64,000 nucleotides of DNA, taken from the NCBI GenBank assembly GCA_009773805.1, contig WTXA01000002.1, forward strand, positions 682,001 to 746,000, read 5' to 3'. The stretch's first letter is position 1. Each line of letters starts with the position of its first letter. The DNA comes from Fusobacteriota bacterium. Its GTDB lineage: Bacteria > Bacillota > TC1. Shown in pieces: positions 34,247-42,827 of the stretch. Both the position numbers and the translations under genes were made by a program. Under the pieces are notes generated by a model. It was given only the letters and a program-made list of their open reading frames with translations, did not search any database and was not told the origin of the DNA.

Positions 34247-36673
34247 TTGGATATTTATGAAATAAAAAGCACTTCCTTATACAAAGAGATGACAGTTGAT
34301 GAAATCTATAAAGAGCTAGAGACTGCTAAAGGTGGACTTTCTTCAGATGAGGTAAAAAAAAGAATCAAGATATTTGGACCAAACGATATCAAAGAAGCTA
34401 AAAGAAATAAAATACTTGACTTCTTTAAGCGCTACTGGGGACCAATGCCCTGGATGCTTGAATTTGCCATAGTTTTAACTATAATATTAGACCACTATAC
34501 GGAAAGTATAATAATATTCCTGCTATTAACTATTAATGCAATTATCGGATATTTTCAATCGCAAAATTCACAAAAAGCAGTTCAACTACTTAAAAAAAAC
34601 CTAGAAATAAAAGCAAAAGTATTTCGTGATGATAAATTAATTCAAATAGAAGCGAAAGAAATTGTCCCAGGAGATATAATCAGCATAAAACGTGGTGATC
34701 TAATTCCTGCGGATGTTAAAATCATAGATGGTGAGTTATCAATAGATGAATCCGCCTTAACAGGTGAATCATTACCTAAAGATATTTATATTGGTGATGT
34801 TATCTTTTCAAGTTCAATTGTCAAACGAGGAGAAGCCAAATGTGCAGTAGTAAATACTGGTTCCAACACCTATTTTGGCAAGACAGTTGAATTAGTCAAA
34901 ATTGCTAAACCAAAGTCAAAACAAGTTGAATTGATGCTTAATATAGTCAAATACATGATGTATTTGGGTATTTTTGCTTCAGTTGTTGTGTCTATATATG
35001 GATTATATATCCAAAAAGATATTCTATTTATCTTATCAATTGTGGTTATCTTCCTAATTGGGGCAATACCTGTTGCCTTACCTGCTGTTTTGACTATAGT
35101 ACAGGCTGTAGGTGCTATTGAACTATCTAAAAAAGGTGTTCTAGTCACTAGGCTGGATTCAATAGAAGATGGCGCCTCTATAGATATATTTTGTTTCGAC
35201 AAAACAGGTACTATAACCCAAAATAATCTTACTGTTGTAGACAGTGTTGCCTTTGGTGACTACACTAAAGAAGATGTTATAAGAATGGCAGCCCTAGCTT
35301 CAGCAGAAGATAGTATGGATGCTATAGATCTTTCGATAATAAATTATGCGAAAAAAGAAAAAATAGATTTATCAGATTATGAAAAAGTTTCATATGATCA
35401 CTTTAATCCAGAAAGTAAGAAGACACAAGCTGTAGTAAAAATTGACGGGAAAAGTATTAAGATAATCAAAGGTGCAGCTCAAACTATTATGGAATTATGT
35501 GATAATATCAACGGAAAAAGTCTGACTCAGTCAATGAATTCCATTAGGGAATTTTCAGAAAAAGGCTCAAGAACTATCGCTATTGCTGTAGCTGATGACT
35601 ATGTTTTAAAGAAATATGATTTGGTTGGTTTTCTTGCTATTGCCGATCCTCCTAGAGATGATTCTAAGAGTATGATTGAAGAAATTAGAAGTCTTGGTAT
35701 TAAATGTTTGATGTTAACAGGTGATAGTCTGGCTATTGCTAAAGAAATTGCAGGTCAAGTTGGTATTGGCGGTAATATTTTTCGAATGGTTGACCTTGAA
35801 GGTTTAGACTATACGGAACAATTAAAGATCATAGAAGAAAGCGATGGCTTTGCAGAAGTATATCCTGAAGATAAATACAATATAGTTAAACTATTACAAG
35901 AAAATGGTCATGTTGTTGGAATGACAGGTGATGGTGTAAACGATTCACCAGCTTTAAAACAAGCAGATCTTGGAACAGCTGTCAGCGATGCTACAGATGT
36001 GGCAAAAGCATCAGCAAGTATAGTCTTGACTGAGCCTGGACTGAGCGAAATAATTGACACTGTCAAGATAAGTAGAAAAACATATCAGAGAATGTTAACT
36101 TGGGTTATTAATAAGATAACCAAGGTAGTTGAGGTTGTTGTTTTGTTTTCTGTTGGATTCTTTTGGACTAAGAATATTGTTATTTCTCTATTAGGCATGT
36201 CTCTTTTGGTATTTGCCAATGATTTTGTGACAATGTCAATTGCCACTGATAATGTTAAATCAACTGGCTCTCCTAATATTTGGAATATAAAGAATCTTAT
36301 AAAGGCTTCCTTTCTTTTAGGATTTTTCTTTGCTTTAGTGGATCTAGTAATAATCTATATAGGTCTTAACTATTTCCAGTTGGATTTTATTAGGATTCAG
36401 ACTTTGGTGATGTTATCATTGGTTTTCAATACTCAGTTTAGAATTTTGATGGTTAGAGAAAGAGGGCATTTTTGGTCTTCTTTGCCTAATAAGCATTTAT
36501 TGATGATTAATATATTGGCAATTATTGTGTTTGTTTTTGTTGGTAGTCTGGGTATTTTTGTACCTGCTCTTGCTCTAAGTCAAGTGTTGATTACACTTGG
36601 GGTGACTTTTGTTTTGATGATAATCCTGGATTTTGTTAAATACTATATTTTTAGATGGTTTAAAATAGTCTGA
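34247..36673 (+). CDS. P3A-type proton-efflux ATPase
   Basis: An 808-residue plasma-membrane H+-ATPase-type P-type ATPase. The first transmembrane region follows PMPWMLEFA, a P3A hallmark; the actuator motif is ESALTGESLP, the phosphorylated Asp is D318 in FDKTGTITQ, and MTGDGVNDSPALKQAD closes the P domain; four to six membrane segments follow. Start is TTG 34247 behind AAGGAGG. It could export protons at the cost of ATP or maintain pH; Mg/Ca types lack the PMPWMLE signature. The 3' part uses T/G-ending codons. Confidence 0.88.
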   Translation: MDIYEIKSTSLYKEMTVDEIYKELETAKGGLSSDEVKKRIKIFGPNDIKEAKRNKILDFFKRYWGPMPWMLEFAIVLTIILDHYTESIIIFLLLTINAIIGYFQSQNSQKAVQLLKKNLEIKAKVFRDDKLIQIEAKEIVPGDIISIKRGDLIPADVKIIDGELSIDESALTGESLPKDIYIGDVIFSSSIVKRGEAKCAVVNTGSNTYFGKTVELVKIAKPKSKQVELMLNIVKYMMYLGIFASVVVSIYGLYIQKDILFILSIVVIFLIGAIPVALPAVLTIVQAVGAIELSKKGVLVTRLDSIEDGASIDIFCFDKTGTITQNNLTVVDSVAFGDYTKEDVIRMAALASAEDSMDAIDLSIINYAKKEKIDLSDYEKVSYDHFNPESKKTQAVVKIDGKSIKIIKGAAQTIMELCDNINGKSLTQSMNSIREFSEKGSRTIAIAVADDYVLKKYDLVGFLAIADPPRDDSKSMIEEIRSLGIKCLMLTGDSLAIAKEIAGQVGIGGNIFRMVDLEGLDYTEQLKIIEESDGFAEVYPEDKYNIVKLLQENGHVVGMTGDGVNDSPALKQADLGTAVSDATDVAKASASIVLTEPGLSEIIDTVKISRKTYQRMLTWVINKITKVVEVVVLFSVGFFWTKNIVISLLGMSLLVFANDFVTMSIATDNVKSTGSPNIWNIKNLIKASFLLGFFFALVDLVIIYIGLNYFQLDFIRIQTLVMLSLVFNTQFRILMVRERGHFWSSLPNKHLLMINILAIIVFVFVGSLGIFVPALALSQVLITLGVTFVLMIILDFVKYYIFRWFKIV

Positions 36674-36724
36674 ATGTAAGACAAGTATGTAGCCAGATTT
36701 AATTATGGAAAAGGAAGAAAGCAT

Positions 36725-37261
36725 ATGAAAAAAGTAGTTTTATATATCGCCATGAGTCTGGATGGGTATATTGCTGATAAGAATGGTGGCGTATCCTGGC
36801 TAGTTGGTGAGGATAGGGATATTCAACTTAGTAGTTATGATGAATTCATCAAGACGGTTGATACTATAATAATGGGTAATAATTCATATAGTCAGATTAC
36901 AACAGAGCTTTCTCCTGACAAATGGGTTTATGAGGGTATGAAAACTTTTGTGTTAACTCATCGAGATATGATTTCTAATAGAGATGTTGAATTTACTAAA
37001 GAGAATATTGTTGATTTAGTAAATAGGATTAGAGCCAAGGCTTCAAATGAGGGTAAAGATATTTGGCTTTGTGGAGGGTCTGATCTTGTTCATCAGTTTA
37101 TGGAAAAGGACCTTATTGACAGGTATCATGTTACTGTTATCCCTACAATACTAGGTGCTGGTATTAGATTGTTTAAGAAACTTGATCAGCCTCTGTTGTT
37201 GAAACATATTTCTAATAGAGCAATCAATGGTATGGTGGATGTTGTTTATGATAGGAGATAA
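36725..37261 (+). CDS. Dihydrofolate reductase/RibD C-terminal domain protein
   Basis: A 178-residue RibD-C/DHFR-like protein: VVLYIAMSLDGYIADKNGGVSWL, split, an IIMGNNSYSQI strand, WLCGGSDLVHQF and VIPTILGAGIRLF are typical of this common Firmicute family (YyaP/YwjB-like). It binds NADPH in the related enzymes; the substrate here is unknown. It has a clear RBS (GGAAGAAAGC) and ends before a strong terminator. Confidence 0.85.
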   Translation: MKKVVLYIAMSLDGYIADKNGGVSWLVGEDRDIQLSSYDEFIKTVDTIIMGNNSYSQITTELSPDKWVYEGMKTFVLTHRDMISNRDVEFTKENIVDLVNRIRAKASNEGKDIWLCGGSDLVHQFMEKDLIDRYHVTVIPTILGAGIRLFKKLDQPLLLKHISNRAINGMVDVVYDRR

Positions 37262-37300
37262 TGATTTAAAAAGGAATTTAAATAGTAATTATATAATTTG

Positions 37301-37348
37301 ACTTTCATGCACATATACTAATGAATATTGTGCATGAAAGTTTTTTTT
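37301..37348 (+). terminator. Terminator after the RibD-like gene
   Basis: A 13-bp stem ACTTTCATGCACA / TGTGCATGAAAGT with a 15-base loop and eight T. Confidence 0.82.
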
Positions 37349-37366
37349 AATATCTGAAAAGTATTT

Positions 37367-37406
37367 ACAAATATACTTAAATGAAATACAATATAAGTAT
37401 ATTTGT
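37367..37406 (+). promoter_or_regulatory. AbiE operator (13-bp inverted repeat)
   Basis: ACAAATATACTTA (37367-37379) and its perfect complement TAAGTATATTTGT (37394-37406), 14 bases apart, lie 21 bases before abiEi. AbiEi antitoxins are known to autorepress by binding inverted repeats. Confidence 0.75.
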
Positions 37407-37426
37407 ATTATATGGAGGTGAAAAAC

Positions 37427-38020
37427 ATGAAGAATATTGAAAAACTTGAAAAACTCATTAAAGAACAACATGGAACTGTCCTTAGTTCTGATCTTACAAG
37501 ATATGACATCCCGAGAACATACCTTTCGATGATGGTTGCAGAAGGAAAACTTGAAAAGATGAATAGGGGTGTCTATGCTTCAATTGATTCAATAGAAGAT
37601 GAAATGTATGCAATGCAGAGCAAGTATCCAAAACTTATATTCTCTCATGAAACAGCTTTATTCTTACATGGTTTAACTGATAGGACTCCTTATGAATATG
37701 CTGCTACTGTTCCTAGTGGCTATAAAGTAGTAGAAACGTTATCAGAGAGATTTAAAATCTATTATATAAAAAAAGATTTGCATTTATTAGGTTTATGCAA
37801 GGTAAAGTCTTCATTTGGTAATCAGATAATGGCATATAATGTTGAAAGAACAATTTGTGATATTATCAGAAGTAAAAGCAGGATTGATATCCAAATATTT
37901 AATGATGCTTTGAAGAGGTTTGTCAATAAAAAGTCAGTAGACTATACACTATTGATGAAATATGCAAAGGACTTTAAAGTTGAAAAAAAATTAAAAGAAT
38001 ATTTGGAGATATTATTATGA
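37427..38020 (+). CDS. abiEi: AbiEi-type antitoxin (type IV toxin-antitoxin)
   Basis: A 197-residue AbiEi-family antitoxin: the N-terminal wHTH (SSDLTRYDIPRTYLSMMVAEG, KLEKMNRGVYAS) and the C-terminal AbiEi_1 region (FSHETALFLHGLTDRTP, YNVERTICDIIRSKSRID). It neutralises AbiEii indirectly and represses the operon. ATG 37427 has TGGAGGTGA; a longer reading has no RBS. The toxin gene overlaps by 4 bases. Confidence 0.9.
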   Translation: MKNIEKLEKLIKEQHGTVLSSDLTRYDIPRTYLSMMVAEGKLEKMNRGVYASIDSIEDEMYAMQSKYPKLIFSHETALFLHGLTDRTPYEYAATVPSGYKVVETLSERFKIYYIKKDLHLLGLCKVKSSFGNQIMAYNVERTICDIIRSKSRIDIQIFNDALKRFVNKKSVDYTLLMKYAKDFKVEKKLKEYLEILL

Positions 38021-38853
38021 GTGGAAAAGCGATGAGTTTAAAAGCAAAAATTAGAAATTTAGCAAACGAAAAGGATATATCTGCCCAAGTTGTACTTCAA
38101 AATTATATGTTTGAAAGATTTATTGAAAGATTATCAAAATCTGATTACAAAGATAATTTTATATTAAAAGGTGGCATTTTAATTGCATCAATTGTAGGAA
38201 TAGATAAACGTTCTACTATGGATATGGATGCTACAATTAAAAATTATCCATTAGACATTGCATCTTTGTCAAAAGCTGTTAAAGATATATGTGATATTGC
38301 TGTACAAGATAATGTAAAGTTTGAATATATAGGCATTGAACCTATTAGAAAAGATGATGCTTATGGTGGTTTTCGAGTGAGTTTACAAGGTGCTTATGAC
38401 ACAATATTAACACCTTTGCAGATTGACATGACAACTGGTGATGAAATTACGCCAAAAGAGATTTTATATATTTACAAAAAAATTATAAATAATGAAACTA
38501 TTGATGTCTGGGCTTATAATATTGAAACTGTCCTTGCAGAAAAAGTAGAATCAATTTTGAACAGAGGAGAACTCAATACTAGACCTAGAGATTTCTATGA
38601 TGTCTATATACTTTCTAAAACTCAAGAATTTGATACTATGCTCTTTATAAAAGCTTTAAGAAATACAGCAGAACATAGAAAAACAACTCATATTTTTGAA
38701 AATATAAAGAATAGGATTAAAAAAATTGAAAACAGTAAATCATTGGAATTATTATGGATAAAATATACGAGAAATTACCGATATGCAAAGGATATAGCGT
38801 ATAGCAATGTAATTGAGTCGCTAAAATTGTTGATTTTCCAAGAAGATATGTGA
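38017..38853 (+). CDS. abiEii: AbiEii/AbiGii nucleotidyltransferase toxin
   Basis: A 278-residue AbiEii toxin of the DNA polymerase-beta-like nucleotidyltransferase fold. LKGGILIASIVGIDKRSTMDMDA holds the conserved GG (52-53) and acidic D69/D71 pair, the metal site, described here by positions. Such toxins transfer nucleotides to RNA, in characterised cases the tRNA acceptor end, causing growth arrest. It overlaps abiEi by 4 bases (ATGA). With its antitoxin and operator it looks intact and active. Confidence 0.92.
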   Translation: MSGKAMSLKAKIRNLANEKDISAQVVLQNYMFERFIERLSKSDYKDNFILKGGILIASIVGIDKRSTMDMDATIKNYPLDIASLSKAVKDICDIAVQDNVKFEYIGIEPIRKDDAYGGFRVSLQGAYDTILTPLQIDMTTGDEITPKEILYIYKKIINNETIDVWAYNIETVLAEKVESILNRGELNTRPRDFYDVYILSKTQEFDTMLFIKALRNTAEHRKTTHIFENIKNRIKKIENSKSLELLWIKYTRNYRYAKDIAYSNVIESLKLLIFQEDM

Positions 38854-38858
38854 AATAA

Positions 38859-38887
38859 GTAGTAATCTGTTTTCTTACTACTTTAAT
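38859..38887 (+). terminator. Weak terminator after abiEii
   Basis: Stem AAGTAGTAA / TTACTACTT with a 9-base loop and a short T-containing tail. Confidence 0.5.
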
Positions 38888-38954
38888 TTACGTCTATTTA
38901 TTGATATGCTATTAAGTACTAATAACAATTATATATATAAAAGGAGACTTTTAA

Positions 38955-39698
38955 ATGAACAATAAAAATTTAAGATACAACATACTAATAAGTGTTGTAA
39001 TGATAACCATAGCTATTTCTATATATGTTTTGCAGATAGTTTTATTTAAAGATCCACACGAGTCGATGTTCTTATTGTTTCAGGATTTAGCATTTCTACC
39101 TATTTCAGTAATTCTAATATCATATATTCTTGAAAAATATTTAAAGAACAAGGAAAAAGAAGAAAACTTTAAAAAGCTGCAGATTGTTGTAAGTGCCTTC
39201 TATTCTGAAGTAGGTTCATCATTAATTAGAAAAATATCTCACTTTGATAGTAATTTAGAATCATTTAAAGAAAAGATGGATTTTGAACAAGAGTTGAAAA
39301 AAAAGGATAAGAAAAAAATAATTAAATTACTAAGAAATTTTGAGTATGACATAGATAGTCATACTGCTAATCTAGAGGACCTGAAACAATTCCTGATAAG
39401 TAAAAAAATGTATATATCCAGAATGTTTGAAAACCCAAATCTTTTGGAACATAGTCGTTTTACTGATATGCTTTGGTCTGTATATCATCTTTTAGATGAA
39501 TTGGAGAATAGAGAAGACTTGCAATCCTTGCCAATAAACGATATGCTTCATCTTTCCATTGATATTTTGAGAGCATATCCACTTCTAATAATTGAGTGGT
39601 TCGAGTATATGACTTACCTGAGGCAGGAGTATCCATACCTATATTCCTTGGCAATTAGAAAGAGTCCTTTTGAAAATAATCACATAATAATTGACTGA
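38955..39698 (+). CDS. Membrane protein of unknown function
   Basis: A 247-residue protein I do not recognise. Two membrane segments lie near residues 9-29 and 38-58, followed by a charged, coiled-coil-rich cytosolic domain (EKYLKNKEKEENFKKL, KKKDKKKIIKLLRNFEYD). ATG 38955 has AAAGGAGACT. It stands alone after the AbiE pair; whether it is a separate defence or stress gene cannot be told. Confidence 0.6.
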   Translation: MNNKNLRYNILISVVMITIAISIYVLQIVLFKDPHESMFLLFQDLAFLPISVILISYILEKYLKNKEKEENFKKLQIVVSAFYSEVGSSLIRKISHFDSNLESFKEKMDFEQELKKKDKKKIIKLLRNFEYDIDSHTANLEDLKQFLISKKMYISRMFENPNLLEHSRFTDMLWSVYHLLDELENREDLQSLPINDMLHLSIDILRAYPLLIIEWFEYMTYLRQEYPYLYSLAIRKSPFENNHIIID

Positions 39699-39733
39699 TA
39701 TTTATAAATAATATTAAATAAACGGAGGATAAT

Positions 39734-40282
39734 ATGAAAATTACAGCTGTATTAGGTAGCCCAATCAGAAATGGTAACTCAGAGGAGATGGTAAATCTTT
39801 TCCTAACTGGATTTGCCGGTGATGATATTAGAATTTTCAATATCAATGAACTAAATTGTAAAAGCTGTCAGGCCTGTGATGAATGTAAAAAAAGCGATAG
39901 TATTGAATGTGCACTTCATGATGAGCTGCAACCTGTAATGAATAGCTTGGCAGAATCAGATCTAATTGTACTGGCAAGTCCAATCTATATGGATCAAATA
40001 ACCGCCCAGCTAAGAATATTCCAAGATAGATTAAATGTATTCCTTAGGAAAGATTTTAGTACAAAACTAAAGGAAACTCCAACTGTACTTCTATATAGTC
40101 AAGCCATAGAGGATGAGAATAACTATAAGAACTATTTTAAGACCTTGAAGAAAGTCTATGGTAAGTTTAATATGAAAGTAGTTGACACTATAGTATTAAC
40201 TGATGCATCAGAACATGATGAGATAAAAAACAATATTGAAATACAAGCTAGACTTACTAATTGGCAGCAGAATAATTTATAG
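39734..40282 (+). CDS. Flavodoxin-like NAD(P)H-dependent oxidoreductase
   Basis: A 182-residue flavodoxin-fold protein with AVLGSPIRNGNSEEM as the FMN-phosphate loop, CKSCQACDECKK, and ASPIYMDQITAQLR. It resembles iron-sulfur flavoproteins and NADPH-dependent FMN reductases; the cysteines CKSCQAC could coordinate a cluster. It opens a run of three genes with a tautomerase and a LacI regulator, with 11 and 8 bases between them. Confidence 0.85.
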   Translation: MKITAVLGSPIRNGNSEEMVNLFLTGFAGDDIRIFNINELNCKSCQACDECKKSDSIECALHDELQPVMNSLAESDLIVLASPIYMDQITAQLRIFQDRLNVFLRKDFSTKLKETPTVLLYSQAIEDENNYKNYFKTLKKVYGKFNMKVVDTIVLTDASEHDEIKNNIEIQARLTNWQQNNL

Positions 40283-40293
40283 GGGGAATAGGA

Positions 40294-40536
40294 ATGCCAC
40301 ATATTATTGTAAAACTCTGGACAGGTAAACCAGAAGATAAAAAAAGACAATTAGCAGAAGAAATTAAGAAGCTGACAATAAATATATTAGGAACACCAGA
40401 GTCTAGTATCTCAGTTGCCTTTGAAGAAACAACACCGGAAGACTGGCCACTAAAAGTATATGGACCAGACATAATGGACAAGCAAGATACCCTATACATC
40501 AAACCAGGCTATGTGCCAGATATTTTCAAGAAATAG
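40294..40536 (+). CDS. 4-oxalocrotonate tautomerase-like protein
   Basis: An 80-residue tautomerase. The catalytic N-terminal proline follows the initiator Met (MPHIIVKLWTGKPEDKK), and the conserved LGTPESSISVAFEE strand is present. These enzymes ketonise enol compounds. The substrate is unclear; the upstream flavodoxin and downstream LacI regulator suggest a small catabolic or detoxification unit. Confidence 0.88.
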   Translation: MPHIIVKLWTGKPEDKKRQLAEEIKKLTINILGTPESSISVAFEETTPEDWPLKVYGPDIMDKQDTLYIKPGYVPDIFKK

Positions 40537-40544
40537 AGGTAACT

Positions 40545-41552
40545 ATGACCAAGAAGGAAACTATAACAATACTAGAAATAGCCAAGATGTCAGGGGTGAA
40601 CCCGTCTACTGTCTCAAGAGTAATAAATCATCCTGAAATGGTAAATGAAAAAACCAGAGAGAGAGTACTAGGCTTTATTAAGGAATGTAACTATCAACCA
40701 AATCCCTTTGCAAGAGGCCTACAAACAAAAAAAAGTAAAATAGTTGCACTAGTAGTGCCAAATTTTACCACACTCTCATTTGCTAATCTGGCTAGAGGAA
40801 TACAAGAAAAGTTAATGCAAAAAGATTACTCTATGGTTATATTCAGTTCACACGAGGATGAGTTATTAGAAAAGAAAATTTGTAAAAAAATATCAGAACT
40901 CCATATTGATGGAGTGATTTTCGCTTCCTCCATGATGCCTAAATATGAAGAATTACCAAATGGAATTGCAAAAGTTTTTATAGACAGAGATGGATCAAAG
41001 GATGGAATAGACACTTTTATACTAGATATTGAAGGAGCCTTTGATAAACTAATAAAATATTTAGTGGCTAAGGGACATACCAAAATAGGCTTTGTGGCAG
41101 GTGATAAGGGATCTTATGCTGGCTTAAAAAAAGTGTCAGCTTTTAGAAAATCCTTAAACAAAAGGGGTTTGACCGTCGATGAAGACATGATCGTAGATGC
41201 TTTTTGGTCTTCTAAGGAAGGTTGGCTGGCAACTAAAAAGCTCTTGGAAAAGGGGAAGAAACCTACAGCCATAGTTGCTGGATCAGACACACTTGCAGTT
41301 GGAGTAATAGGAGCCATCAGCTCTTTAGGAATAAAAGTACCTGAGGATATATCTGTTATAGGCTTTAATAACGAACCAGGAAGTGAATCCTTAAATCCTC
41401 CTTTAACTACCATGGAATATGATGACTATGGTATGGGACAAGAAGTTGCTGAAGCAGTAATGGATAGGATAAATAACCCGGAACAGGAGAACATAATTAA
41501 AACATACACTATGAACATTATTGAACGTAAAACTGTTACTAACCTTAATTGA
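40545..41552 (+). CDS. LacI family transcriptional regulator
   Basis: A 335-residue LacI/PurR regulator. The HTH is TILEIAKMSGVNPSTVSRVINHP at residues 6-28 and a hinge helix with YQPNPFARGLQTKK follows; the periplasmic-binding-like effector domain covers the rest (IVALVVPNFTTL, VIGFNNEPGSES). The codon usage is A-rich. A perfect palindrome CTGCAAACGTTTGCAG lies in the leader of the acyl-CoA dehydrogenase operon 83 bases after its stop and is its likely operator, though it also fits the CcpA cre consensus. Confidence 0.92.
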   Translation: MTKKETITILEIAKMSGVNPSTVSRVINHPEMVNEKTRERVLGFIKECNYQPNPFARGLQTKKSKIVALVVPNFTTLSFANLARGIQEKLMQKDYSMVIFSSHEDELLEKKICKKISELHIDGVIFASSMMPKYEELPNGIAKVFIDRDGSKDGIDTFILDIEGAFDKLIKYLVAKGHTKIGFVAGDKGSYAGLKKVSAFRKSLNKRGLTVDEDMIVDAFWSSKEGWLATKKLLEKGKKPTAIVAGSDTLAVGVIGAISSLGIKVPEDISVIGFNNEPGSESLNPPLTTMEYDDYGMGQEVAEAVMDRINNPEQENIIKTYTMNIIERKTVTNLN

Positions 41553-41634
41553 CAAACAAAACCATATATGGTTAAATAGAAATCAATAGAGGTTTCTATA
41601 TTTAAAATATGTAGAAATATTTTTTTAAGGAAAA

Positions 41635-41650
41635 CTGCAAACGTTTGCAG
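41635..41650. promoter_or_regulatory. LacI/cre-type operator
   Basis: CTGCAAACGTTTGCAG, a perfect 16-bp palindrome 25 bases before the acyl-CoA dehydrogenase start. Its centre CG and arms fit LacI-family operators and the CcpA cre consensus TGNAANCGNNNNCA. Confidence 0.8.
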
Positions 41651-41674
41651 CAATTTATCAAGGAGCAAGAATAA

Positions 41675-42814
41675 ATGGACTTTAACTTATCAAACACTCA
41701 CAAACTACTACAAGACTTCTACCAAAGATTTGCTGAAAAAGAAATAAAACCACTAGCAAGAAAAATGGATGAGGAAGAAAAATTCGATTTGGAACTACTA
41801 AAAAAAATGCAATCAGTAGGACTATTTGGTATACCCTACTCTAAGGAATACGGTGGAGCAGGAGGAGATACTTTAGCCTACGTACTATGTATGGAAGAAA
41901 TATCCAAAATAGATGCAAGCTCAGGAATAACCATCTCAGTGCACACCTCATTATGCTGTTCCTGCATCAACGACTTTGGAACAGAAGTGCAGAAGGAGAA
42001 ATATCTAAGACCATTGATAGATGGAAGGAAGATTGGCTGCTTTTCTCTAACGGAACCTAATGCAGGATCTGATGCAGGGGGCCAACAAACTAGTGCGGTA
42101 CTAGATGGTGATAGTTATGTACTAAATGGCTCAAAAGTATTTACCACCAACTCTGGATTTGCAGATATCTTCATCATCTTTGCAGTAACAGACAAAGCTG
42201 CAGGAACTGATGGCATATCAGCTTTTATTGTAGAAGCTGGAACACCTGGATTAAGTGTAGGTAATAGTATACCAAGAATGGGAATCAGAGCTTCATCAAA
42301 TTGTGAAGTAGCTATTAATGGAGTAAGGGTTCCTAAAGAAAACATGCTCCGTCGTGAGGGTGAAGGTTTTGAAATAGCCTTAAAAGCACTTGATGGTGGA
42401 AGAATAGGCATTGGTGCCCAATCAGTAGGTATAGCCCAAGGTGCACTAAATGAAGCTATGCATTATGTCAGAGAAAGAAAACAATTCGGTAAACCTATTG
42501 CAGCTTTCCAAAATACCAAGTTTAAGATAGCAGAAATGCAAACTAAAATAGATGCTGCAAGACTATTGGTATACAGAGCAGCCATAGCTAAGGATGCCAA
42601 GAAAGACTATAGCGATTTAGCGGCGATGTGTAAACTATTTGGCTCAGAAGTAGCTAATGAAGTTACTCGAGTTTGTGTACAGCTACTTGGAGGGTATGGA
42701 TATTCAAGAGAATATCCAGTTGAAAGAATGATGCGAGACGCAAAGATTACTGAAATTTATGAAGGAACCTCTGAGGTTATGAAAATGGTCATAGCTGGTT
42801 CTTTGAAAATATAG
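41675..42814 (+). CDS. Acyl-CoA dehydrogenase (short-chain/butyryl-CoA type)
   Basis: A 379-residue acyl-CoA dehydrogenase. FGIPYSKEYGGAGGDTLAY at the N-terminus, the FAD/substrate loop FSLTEPNAGSDAGG and the catalytic glutamate E363 in IYEGTSEVMK near the end are typical of butyryl-CoA dehydrogenases. It heads an operon with EtfB and the EtfA::crotonase fusion, so its electrons are probably passed to the ETF, possibly by flavin-based bifurcation. Start ATG 41675 has CAAGGAGC upstream. It is controlled by the palindrome at 41635-41650. Confidence 0.92.
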   Translation: MDFNLSNTHKLLQDFYQRFAEKEIKPLARKMDEEEKFDLELLKKMQSVGLFGIPYSKEYGGAGGDTLAYVLCMEEISKIDASSGITISVHTSLCCSCINDFGTEVQKEKYLRPLIDGRKIGCFSLTEPNAGSDAGGQQTSAVLDGDSYVLNGSKVFTTNSGFADIFIIFAVTDKAAGTDGISAFIVEAGTPGLSVGNSIPRMGIRASSNCEVAINGVRVPKENMLRREGEGFEIALKALDGGRIGIGAQSVGIAQGALNEAMHYVRERKQFGKPIAAFQNTKFKIAEMQTKIDAARLLVYRAAIAKDAKKDYSDLAAMCKLFGSEVANEVTRVCVQLLGGYGYSREYPVERMMRDAKITEIYEGTSEVMKMVIAGSLKI

Positions 42815-42827
42815 GGAGGGTAAGATT

